Shown: positions 1 to 5,274 of the stretch, one piece after another
How the letters are laid out: each line of letters begins with the position of its first letter
How positions within the stretch are numbered: the first letter of the stretch is position 1
From: Myxococcales bacterium
GTDB lineage: Bacteria; Myxococcota_A; Polyangia; Polyangiales; Polyangiaceae
DNA length: 8,633 nucleotides
Reading direction: 5' to 3'
Assembly: GCA_013298325.1 (NCBI GenBank)
Contig: JAAFHJ010000181.1
Coordinates: 1 to 8,633 of the forward strand
Program-made: the position numbers and the translations under genes
Notes under the pieces: generated by a model
The model's database searches: none
Told to the model about the DNA's origin: nothing
Seen by the model: the letters and a program-made list of their open reading frames with translations, nothing else

Positions 1-178
1 CGGAGGCGCTCGCATCGGCGGAAGGGGTCGGGGTGACGGCGGGGTCGTCGGAGCCGCACGCGGGGAGGGCACCGAGGCCGGCACCGAGCCCAACGAGGGC
101 AACGAGACTGATCAAACCGACGCGGGAAGAGCGAACACGGGAAAGCGGCGAGCGCGAGGATGGGGAAGAAGGGCTCAT
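1..178 (-). CDS. Putative lipoprotein, N-terminal part only (runs off left edge)
   Basis: Only the first 59 codons are inside the window; the reading frame is still open at base 1. The protein begins with a long polar, Arg-rich n-region (residues 1-20, with R9, R14, R16, R19). A hydrophobic stretch follows (about 21-39, rich in Leu, Val, Gly), then the lipobox-like LPAC with Cys41 as the predicted lipidated residue. After that comes GSDD and a Pro/Thr/Ser/Ala linker, as is common just behind the lipid anchor of exported lipoproteins. Pro at -2 of the lipobox is unusual but tolerated in known lipoproteins. ATG at 178 is used here; an in-frame ATG at 190 would add MLAL, and neither has a clear Shine-Dalgarno sequence. 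The gene is divergent from the LysR-type regulator at 299, which makes it a candidate target of that regulator. The mature domain is not visible, so no function can be given. Confidence 0.7.
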   Translation of the reverse strand, partial: MSPSSPSSRSPLSRVRSSRVGLISLVALVGLGAGLGALPACGSDDPAVTPTPSADASAS

Positions 179-236
179 CAGCGCCAGCATGGGCTTGGCG
201 GCAAGGGATCGGTAGTTGTCGCTTTCAATGGGGCCG

Positions 237-251
237 ATAGCGTCACGCTAT
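237..251. promoter_or_regulatory. Palindromic T-N11-A site, candidate LysR operator
   Basis: ATAGCG-TCA-CGCTAT is a perfect 6+3+6 inverted repeat. T238 and A250 form the T-N11-A arrangement centred on base 244 that is typical of LysR-family recognition boxes. It lies about 48 bp before the regulator ATG and about 59 bp before the divergent lipoprotein ATG, where an autoregulated divergent pair would carry it. Only the palindrome is seen; binding is inferred. No convincing -35/-10 pair could be fixed around it. Confidence 0.4.
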
Positions 252-298
252 GGGTCCCCTAGGGCATCGCCGGGAGGGCGTGCTAGCGATTGACCGGC

Positions 299-1243
299 AT
301 GGATCTTCAAGCACTGCGCTACTTTCGGGCGATCGCGGAGGGGCAGAGCTTCACCAAGGCGGCGAAAGCGCTCGGCGTGAGCCAGCCGACGCTCTCGATC
401 GCCATGCAGAACCTCGAAGCGCGCCTCGGGACGACGCTCTTCCTCCGCGAGCGTAACGGCACCACCCTCACCACGACCGGCCAGGCACTTCAGCGCCATG
501 TCGACAGGATCTTTGCCGAAATCGTCGAGGCGGAGGCCCATGTGCGCGCCCTTGAGAGCGGCGACGCCGGGAGCTTCGTCGTCGGCTGCCACGAGTCGCT
601 CGGCGCCTATTTCCTCCCCGGCTTCCTGGCCGAGTTCTTCCCGACGCATCCAAACATCGAGGTTCTCCTCGCCAACGCCCCGTCGGCCGAAGTCCGCGAG
701 CGTGTTCTTGCCCGCGAGGTCCACTTCGGGATCGTCGTGAATCCGGCGCCCCACCCCGACCTCGTCCTCCTCGACCTCTTCGACGACGCCATCGACGTCC
801 TCGTCGGCGAGCCGTTCACGCCGCCCCACAGCACCGTCGCCGAAGCGGAGGCGGCCTTCCGTCGGGGGCCCGTCATCTACGCAGGGCGCGTTTCCGAAGG
901 GGTCAGCCTCCTTGACGATTTCGCCCGCCTCGGCCTCGCGACCGACCGCAAGCTCGTCTGTGGCGATCTCGAACAGGTCAAGAGTCTCGGGCTTGCCGGC
1001 CTCGGACCGACGGTCCTCCCACGGAGAGTCGCCGCGTACGGCGGCGCATCTTCCACGGCCGCTTACGGCGGCGCATCTTCAACGGGCATGTATGGCGCCT
1101 TTCGACGCCTCCATCCGACCTTCCCGATTTTTCACGACCGCATCTGCCTCCTCTATCGGGCTGGCGTGCACAAGACGCGCGCCTGGTCCGCGCTCAAGGA
1201 GGCGCTCGTTACCTACGGCCGCGCTCTCGATCGTTTCACGTGA
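299..1243 (+). CDS. LysR-family transcriptional regulator
   Basis: A 314-residue DNA-binding regulator of ordinary LysR length. The N-terminus MDLQALRYFRAIAEG leads into the winged helix-turn-helix (about residues 3-62), including SFTKAAKALGVSQPTLS and LEARLGTTLFLRE, the hallmark of the family. A linker helix (about 63-88) and a periplasmic-binding-protein-like effector domain (about 91-314) follow. ATG at 299 is chosen because it gives the canonical LysR start; a TTG at 290 would add three residues and is better spaced from the GGGAGG at 272-277, so it remains possible. Residues 245-253 and 254-262 are a tandem duplication (AAYGGASST), followed by GMYGAF, in the late effector domain. The gene diverges from a lipoprotein gene, and its stop codon lies inside a parS-like palindrome. 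The effector and regulon are unknown. The family call is secure; the specific role is not. Confidence 0.93.
   Translation: MDLQALRYFRAIAEGQSFTKAAKALGVSQPTLSIAMQNLEARLGTTLFLRERNGTTLTTTGQALQRHVDRIFAEIVEAEAHVRALESGDAGSFVVGCHESLGAYFLPGFLAEFFPTHPNIEVLLANAPSAEVRERVLAREVHFGIVVNPAPHPDLVLLDLFDDAIDVLVGEPFTPPHSTVAEAEAAFRRGPVIYAGRVSEGVSLLDDFARLGLATDRKLVCGDLEQVKSLGLAGLGPTVLPRRVAAYGGASSTAAYGGASSTGMYGAFRRLHPTFPIFHDRICLLYRAGVHKTRAWSALKEALVTYGRALDRFT
1031..1084 (+). repeat. 27-bp tandem duplication inside the LysR gene
   Basis: Bases 1031-1057 and 1058-1084 are two adjacent 27-bp copies, identical at 25 of 27 positions; they differ at the sixth and twenty-fourth bases. The unit is a multiple of three and encodes AAYGGASST twice, so the frame is kept. 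The next residues, GMYGAF, look like a decayed start of a third copy. Confidence 0.9.
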
Positions 1244-1247
1244 AACA
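1232..1247. other. parS: parS-like centromere site (ParB binding)
   Basis: The 16-mer CGTTTCACGTGAAACA differs from the classic parS sequence TGTTTCACGTGAAACA only at its first base. The inner 14 bases (1233-1246) form a perfect palindrome. The site spans the last codons and TGA stop of the LysR gene (CGT TTC ACG TGA) and ends 22 bp before the convergent MoxR gene stops. ParB-family proteins nucleate on such sites, usually in clusters near the replication origin, to drive chromosome segregation. parS sites are known to lie inside coding sequence in other bacteria. I see the motif directly; function and origin-proximity are inferred, and no second CACGTG copy was noticed in the window. Confidence 0.75.
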
Positions 1248-1268
1248 CCCGGCGCCGACCGCCTCCGT

Positions 1269-2228
1269 TCAGAGCGGGACCGGGAGGCGGGCGACGATGT
1301 CGCGGAGGGCCGCCTCTTCTTCTTCGCGGGTCGCGGCGAAGCCGTCGCGGGCGGAGGCGAGGCGGACGCGGTGGGCGAGGACCGGGACGGCAAGCTCCTG
1401 GATATCGTCGGCGATGACGTAGGCGCGCCCCCGGAGGACGGCACGGGCACGGGCCGCAGCGGCAAGGGCGAGGGAGCCGCGCGTCGAGACGCCGAGCGTC
1501 AGGAGCGACGACGTTCGGGTCGCCTGGGCGATATTCTGGATATAGCCGGCGAGGGCCGGATCGAGCTTCACCTTCCGGACGCGCTCCTGGAGGGCGACCA
1601 TCTGGGCAGGATCGGCGACGGCGACCGGTTTTCCGGCGGCCGCTTCACGGGCGCTCTCGCCGAGGAGCAGCCGAAGCTCGACCTCCGCGGGCGGGTAACC
1701 GACGTGGATCCGGAGGAGGAAGCGATCGAGCTGGGACTCGGGGAGCGGGTAGGTGCCCGAAAAGTCTTGAGGATTCTGCGTCGCGATGACGAAGAACGGC
1801 GCCGGGAGGGCGATCGTGTCGCCGTCGAGGGAGACCTGCCCCTCGTTCATCGCCTCCAGGAGCGCCGACTGGGTGCGCGGGCTTGCTCGGTTGATTTCGT
1901 CGGCGAGGAGCACGTTCGCGAAAATCGGCCCGCGGCGCAGGGCGAACTCACCGGTGCGCTGGTCGTAGACAGAGACGCCGAGGACGTCGCTCGGCAGGAG
2001 ATCACTCGTAAATTGGATGCGCCGGAGGGCGCCGCCGACCCCTTCCGAGAGGGCGCGGGCGAGGGTCGTCTTGCCGACGCCGGGGACGTCTTCCACAAGC
2101 AAATGCCCGCGCGCGAGGAGCGCCACCAGCGAGAGCTCGACGACCTCCGGCTTCCCTTCGAGGGCCGTCTCGACGGCGGTTCGCAGGCCGCGGAGATGGG
2201 TGAGATCGGCGTCGGACAATGCGCTCAT
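1269..2228 (-). CDS. MoxR-family AAA+ ATPase
   Basis: A 319-residue cytoplasmic AAA+ ATPase of standard MoxR length. The motifs appear in order: Walker A in LLVEDVPGVGKTT (Lys53), the FTSDLLPSDVLG segment (73-84) typical of MoxR, Walker B LLADEINRASPRTQ (Asp110, Glu111), sensor 1 in ATQNP (Asn152), the GTYPLPESQLDRF block (158-170) and sensor 2 GVSTRGSLAL (Arg250). MoxR proteins act as chaperone-like ATPases that help assemble or activate partners, often with VWA-domain and DUF58 proteins encoded next door. Neither partner is visible here. The gene instead follows an HTTM-like membrane protein gene on the same strand with a 64-bp gap, suggesting a shared transcript. No good ribosome site precedes the ATG; AAGGTG lies about 16 nt away, and a short upstream reading frame ends on the start codon (ATGA at 2225-2228). 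The gene converges with the LysR gene. The family is certain, the partner is not. Confidence 0.95.
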   Translation of the reverse strand: MSALSDADLTHLRGLRTAVETALEGKPEVVELSLVALLARGHLLVEDVPGVGKTTLARALSEGVGGALRRIQFTSDLLPSDVLGVSVYDQRTGEFALRRGPIFANVLLADEINRASPRTQSALLEAMNEGQVSLDGDTIALPAPFFVIATQNPQDFSGTYPLPESQLDRFLLRIHVGYPPAEVELRLLLGESAREAAAGKPVAVADPAQMVALQERVRKVKLDPALAGYIQNIAQATRTSSLLTLGVSTRGSLALAAAARARAVLRGRAYVIADDIQELAVPVLAHRVRLASARDGFAATREEEEAALRDIVARLPVPL

Positions 2229-2292
2229 AGGGGCGCGAAAGTATCACCTTCGACACGCAGATCCTGCAAAATAGCAAGCAGAAGCGCCTCCC

Positions 2293-3069
2293 TCAGGCCG
2301 GTCTGCGCGGGCGTTCCCAGAAGGCGCCGAGGAAGAGGGCGACGACGAGCGCCATGACGTCGGGCCGCGCGGCCGCCTCGAGGGCGATGTGGAATGCGAC
2401 GGCGACGGCGACGCCGAGAAGCCGCGTCCGCCGCACGGCAAGAAGCGCCGGGATCACCAGTTCGGCAACGAGGGCGCCGCGCGCGCTGGCGAGCGGGTGC
2501 GAACTGACGAAAAAACCGAGCGGTCCCAGGAAGTTATGCGCGCGAACGTGCTCTTCCAAGAGGCTCCCGTCCCACCAATCGCCGGTCATCTTCGCGAAGG
2601 CGGCCCAGAGGTAGACGCTCACGAGCACACCGCGGTGGAGCCGGAGCTGGTCTTCGTCGTCGACGGCGGAGGCCGGGAGGAACGCCAGCAGCCCGATGGC
2701 GACCAGAAGCAGCTCCTGGGTGCCGAACACCAAAAAGGGGCTCTGGGAGAAGGCGATGAGAACCAGCACCGTCGCCGCGGCGGCGCAGCCACGAAGCGCC
2801 CGTCGGTCGGAAAAACGGAACAGCGCCAGCACGAGCCCGGCGGCGAGGACCCCGGTGCGGAGGAGGGCGAGCCCGTTCACCACGATCGCCGGGAGCGGCG
2901 TCAGCACGATCGAAAAACGCTCCAGCGGTTCGGATTCTTTGGGGATCCACCCGAAGAGGGGCCCTTGGACGTGGGCAAGCGGCATCGGGAGCAGGTTCGC
3001 CAGCGCGGTAAACCGGATGAGGGCGAGCGCGAAGGTGGCAACGACGATCGCTCGAAGCTGACGGGTCAT
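2293..3069 (-). CDS. HTTM / vitamin K-dependent carboxylase-like integral membrane protein
   Basis: A 258-residue membrane protein with about five to seven hydrophobic segments (roughly 7-28, 62-87, 94-108, 112-133, 146-159, 199-230, 236-251). Residues 152-169, including VYLWAAFAKMTGDWWDGS, resemble the signature of the horizontally transferred transmembrane (HTTM) family. In the animal gamma-glutamyl carboxylase the equivalent stretch is a KKLDADW segment whose second Lys is the catalytic base; here that would be Lys160. The later E203...RRTRLLG...FH (His227) pattern also fits the family. Start: ATG at 3069 overlaps the stop of the upstream gene as ATGA, a coupling arrangement; a GTG at 3078 is an alternative. 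There is no soluble C-terminal domain, so if this is a carboxylase relative it is a minimal one. The homology is read by eye from memory of the family; the substrate is unknown, and some HTTM proteins may not be enzymes. Confidence 0.6.
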   Translation of the reverse strand: MTRQLRAIVVATFALALIRFTALANLLPMPLAHVQGPLFGWIPKESEPLERFSIVLTPLPAIVVNGLALLRTGVLAAGLVLALFRFSDRRALRGCAAAATVLVLIAFSQSPFLVFGTQELLLVAIGLLAFLPASAVDDEDQLRLHRGVLVSVYLWAAFAKMTGDWWDGSLLEEHVRAHNFLGPLGFFVSSHPLASARGALVAELVIPALLAVRRTRLLGVAVAVAFHIALEAAARPDVMALVVALFLGAFWERPRRPA

Positions 3070-3509
3070 CGCGGGCACACGAGGCGGGCGGTGCGGGTCT
3101 CCGTCGGGCCTCCGGGATCGCGGGGGCGGACGCGAAGGACGACGGTCACCGCGCGGGCGTCGCTGTGGCGGCAGAACCGGCCGGGGAGGGAAGGGAAGGT
3201 GGCGAGGAGGGCGTGGGCCTGCGCGTAGAACCGGGGCGTCTCGGCGCCAGCGAGCAGCGGAGCGGCCGGTCCGGAAGCGTGCGACGCGACCTGGGAGAGC
3301 GGGATCGGAACGAGCGAATCACCGGGTGCAATGCCCGAATAGGCATGAATATCAAGGACAACGCCCCGCGCATACATCGACCACGCGAGCGATCCCCGCG
3401 TACCGAGCGGCCCCAGGTAGGAGAGCGCCGGGATCACGACGCCGATCGCCGCAAGCACGGCGCGCCGAGCCCTCGAGCGGGGGAGAACGTCGCGAATCAT
3501 CGCCGCCAT
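3066..3509 (-). CDS. Small single-helix membrane protein, unknown function
   Basis: A 147-residue protein with a basic N-terminus (RDVLPRSRARR), one hydrophobic segment (about 17-34) and then a soluble region likely outside the cytoplasm. It contains WSMYARGVVLDIHAYSG (about 43-59), FCRHSD (about 110-115) and a C-terminal Cys near VCPR. No family is recognised. The first gene of the apparent three-gene minus-strand operon, it shares 4 bp (ATGA, 3066-3069) with the HTTM-like gene, so the two products are probably made together and may interact. The WSMY-type motif recalls the W-x-M-F stretches found in soluble parts of HTTM-type proteins, so this could be a split-off periplasmic partner; that is a guess. 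ATG at 3509 is preferred because GAGG lies 5 nt upstream; ATGs at 3512 and 3500 are possible. The much longer upstream frame is composition-driven and is not used. Confidence 0.6.
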   Translation of the reverse strand: MAAMIRDVLPRSRARRAVLAAIGVVIPALSYLGPLGTRGSLAWSMYARGVVLDIHAYSGIAPGDSLVPIPLSQVASHASGPAAPLLAGAETPRFYAQAHALLATFPSLPGRFCRHSDARAVTVVLRVRPRDPGGPTETRTARLVCPR

Positions 3510-3563
3510 CATTGCCTCATCCGCGCAGATGGTGAAGGGTAGTCGCTCCTGAAAGGTGGATGA

Positions 3564-3950
3564 ATGATGAAAGAACGAAAGCTGTTGGCGCTCCTGGGAC
3601 CGGTTCTCTTTGCCGCCTGTGGCGGGACGCAGAAGACGGAACCGACCGTCGAAATCACGACCGACGCCAGCACCGACGGGGCCACCCCCGACACCGGCCC
3701 GCTGGAGATTCCGGACGCAGGTACCGTCGTTGTGCCCGGCCCCGACAGCCCGGTCTCCTGCGACATCGACCAGTGCGCGACCGGGCCGAAACGGTGCGCC
3801 GCCGACGGTACCGCCGTCCTGACGCCGACCAAAGGGACCTGCATCGACGGGCTTTGCGCCTTCGAGTACGCCCGCGAGGAGTGTCTGGGCTCGTTCCGCT
3901 GCTCCTCGGGCAGTCCGGTCGGTTGTTCCGACGATTGGATTGTGCGTTGA
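3564..3950 (+). CDS. Cysteine-rich lipoprotein, unknown function
   Basis: A 128-residue exported lipoprotein. MMKERK is followed by a hydrophobic core (LLALLGPVLF) and lipobox FAAC, with Cys19 as the predicted lipid site. Residues 20-62 form an Asp/Thr/Pro linker typical of surface lipoproteins. The C-terminal half carries eight Cys (66, 71, 78, 93, 98, 107, 113, 121), an even number in a small domain, consistent with a disulfide-knotted periplasmic or outer-membrane-attached module. AGGTGG at 3554-3559 gives good spacing to the second ATG (3567), so MKERK may be the true start, two bases of choice that do not affect the mature protein. The gene diverges from the small membrane protein gene (54 bp between starts) and is followed 31 bp later by an ABC ATPase in the same direction. 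No family was recognised. Confidence 0.75.
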   Translation: MMKERKLLALLGPVLFAACGGTQKTEPTVEITTDASTDGATPDTGPLEIPDAGTVVVPGPDSPVSCDIDQCATGPKRCAADGTAVLTPTKGTCIDGLCAFEYAREECLGSFRCSSGSPVGCSDDWIVR

Positions 3951-3981
3951 ACGGGCGCGGCCCTGGGGTAGAGCAGCCTCC

Positions 3982-4614
3982 GTGGCCGAGCGCGTCGTAG
4001 AGCTGCGAGGAATTTCGAAGAGCTGGGGGGCGGTACGTGCCCTGGTGAACGTCGACGCGACCTTCGCCACCGGCGTCTGCCATGCGGTCCTCGGGGCGAA
4101 CGGCTCCGGGAAATCGACGCTCCTCGCCCTCGTCGCCACCCTCGCCACGCCGACGTCGGGCACGCTCGCCCACCGGGGTTTCGGCGCCGACCGCACCGCG
4201 ATCCGCGCCTCCCTCGGCTGGCTCGGCCACGACGCGCTCTGCTACCCGGAGCTCACCGGCCGCGAAAACTTAAAGTTTGCCGCGAGCTTGTACGGGTGCG
4301 GAGACGCCGACGTCGACGCCGCCTGCGCCCGCTTCGGCGTCGGCAACTTCGCCGATCGCCCCTTCCGCACCGGTTCCCGGGGGCAGCGCCAACGGATCGC
4401 CCTCGCCCGGGCGCTCGTGCATCGGCCATCGCTCCTCCTCCTCGACGAGCCGACGACCGGCCTCGACGATGCAGGCGTCGATCGCCTCGCCGCCGTCGTC
4501 GAAGAAGAGGTCGCCGCCGGGACGCTCGTGCTGCTCGTCACCCACGACGCTCCGTTCGTGGCCCGCGTGTCCGGGAAGGCGCTACGCCTCGAGCGCGGCC
4601 GCGTCGTCTCCTAG
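3982..4614 (+). CDS. ABC transporter ATP-binding protein, CcmA (heme exporter)-like
   Basis: A 210-residue single-domain ABC ATPase, the size of CcmA. The motifs are Walker A GANGSGKST (38-46), LGWLGHDALCYPELTGRENL (79-98), signature GSRGQRQRIALARAL (131-145), Walker B LLLLDEP (151-157, Asp155/Glu156), D-loop GLD, and switch His188 in VTHD. The GH-x(n)-ELT-x-x-ENL stretch in the Q-loop region and the SRGQRQR form of the signature are typical of CcmA, which powers a heme/cytochrome c maturation exporter; the usual Q-loop Gln appears to be Asp84. Start: GTG at 3982 begins right at VVELRGISKSWG and has a purine-rich GGGGTAGAG upstream. A TTG at 3940 would add 14 residues and overlap the lipoprotein gene. 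No permease (CcmB/CcmC-like) is nearby, so the membrane partner must be elsewhere or the role differs. The 3' end overlaps bioD by 33 bp, tail to tail. ABC ATPase is certain; CcmA subfamily likely. Confidence 0.85.
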   Translation: MAERVVELRGISKSWGAVRALVNVDATFATGVCHAVLGANGSGKSTLLALVATLATPTSGTLAHRGFGADRTAIRASLGWLGHDALCYPELTGRENLKFAASLYGCGDADVDAACARFGVGNFADRPFRTGSRGQRQRIALARALVHRPSLLLLDEPTTGLDDAGVDRLAAVVEEEVAAGTLVLLVTHDAPFVARVSGKALRLERGRVVS

Positions 4615-5274
4615 AAGCTTGCTTACAAGTGCTCGCACTTCATCTGTTTTTGCGAGCTCAGCCACCGTCCGCCGCGGCAGATTCGCGAGCACCGGCAGCG
4701 CGGAGACCTTGCCGACCTCGGGCGCATTGAAACCGGTCGACGCATCGGCGAGTGCCGGCGCCGAGAAGACAATTCCGGTCAGCGCGATCCCGTCGGCCTT
4801 CGCCGCCCGCGTCGTCGCTCCAAGGTCGTGGAGGACGCCGAGCCGATCGGGCGCCACCAGCACCGTCGCCTCCGGCCGCAAGCGCGCGAGGAGGTCCCCC
4901 GGGAGCGCCGTCTCGGTGAGCGGACTAAAAAGCCCACCCGGAAGCTCAAGAAGTACAATCACTTCCTGGCGCAGTGCCTCCAGTCCCGCGATCACCACCT
5001 CCAGATCGAGGGTCGCGCCGGCCCGCCGCGCCGCCAGGTGGGGGGAAATCGGATCGGGCAAGAGGAGCTCGGTCGGGCCCCGCTGCGGCGCGTTGCTCAC
5101 TGACGCAAGCGCTTGAATATCTTCGGCAAAGCCATCGACGACCCCCGACTCCACCGGCTTGTAGGCGCGCACCTGAAGCCCCCGCGCCACGAGGGCGGTC
5201 GCGAGCGCGCAGGTCGTGTGGGTCTTCCCGATGCCGGTCCCTGTGCCGACGATCGCAATCAATCCGTGGTGCAT
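4582..5274 (-). CDS. bioD: ATP-dependent dethiobiotin synthetase
   Basis: BioD makes dethiobiotin from 7,8-diaminononanoate, CO2 and ATP, the penultimate step of biotin synthesis, in the cytoplasm. The 230-residue length fits the family. Visible motifs are the N-terminal P-loop GTGTGIGKT (10-18, Lys17; the usual form is GTDTxVGKT), YKPVESG (38-44, Lys39), SPHLAARR (77-84) and LELPGGLFSPL (109-119, Glu110), matching the E-x-x-GG-x-x-x-PL segment of BioD. The usual EGAGG reads ELPGG here. ATG at 5274 has a strong GGAGG (5279-5283) 4 nt upstream, located inside the end of bioF, with which it overlaps by 16 bp. It is the last gene of the zapA-bioF-bioD unit. Its 3' end overlaps the convergent ABC ATPase gene. 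bioA and bioB are not in the window. Confidence 0.93.
   Translation of the reverse strand: MHHGLIAIVGTGTGIGKTHTTCALATALVARGLQVRAYKPVESGVVDGFAEDIQALASVSNAPQRGPTELLLPDPISPHLAARRAGATLDLEVVIAGLEALRQEVIVLLELPGGLFSPLTETALPGDLLARLRPEATVLVAPDRLGVLHDLGATTRAAKADGIALTGIVFSAPALADASTGFNAPEVGKVSALPVLANLPRRTVAELAKTDEVRALVSKLLGDDAAALEA

Noticed and set aside
257..264. CCCTAGGG palindrome upstream of the LysR gene
   Set aside because: An 8-bp palindrome is too short to support a separate site beside the longer T-N11-A repeat.
1259..1290. CCGCCTCC...GGAGGCGG inverted repeat between the LysR and MoxR ends, as a terminator
   Set aside because: The 16-nt loop is large, there is no T run on either strand, and most of it is MoxR coding sequence.
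912..2357. A 481-codon plus-strand open frame antisense to the MoxR gene
   Set aside because: It runs opposite a gene with all AAA+ motifs, is rich in Arg, Gly, Glu and Asp with no domain, and has no sensible start. Such frames are expected opposite GC-rich coding sequence.
2389..3228. A 279-codon plus-strand open frame opposite the HTTM-like gene
   Set aside because: It is highly charged with no hydrophobic core, antisense to a membrane protein with coherent helices and a coupled start.
3510..4196. Upstream extension of the small membrane protein frame on the minus strand
   Set aside because: It would cross the divergent lipoprotein gene and the ABC gene start, and its sequence is low-complexity; the start at 3509 with GAGG is far better.
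5106..5115. CAAGCGCTTG palindrome in bioD
   Set aside because: It is ten bases in a coding region with ordinary codons and no spacing to other elements; expected by chance.
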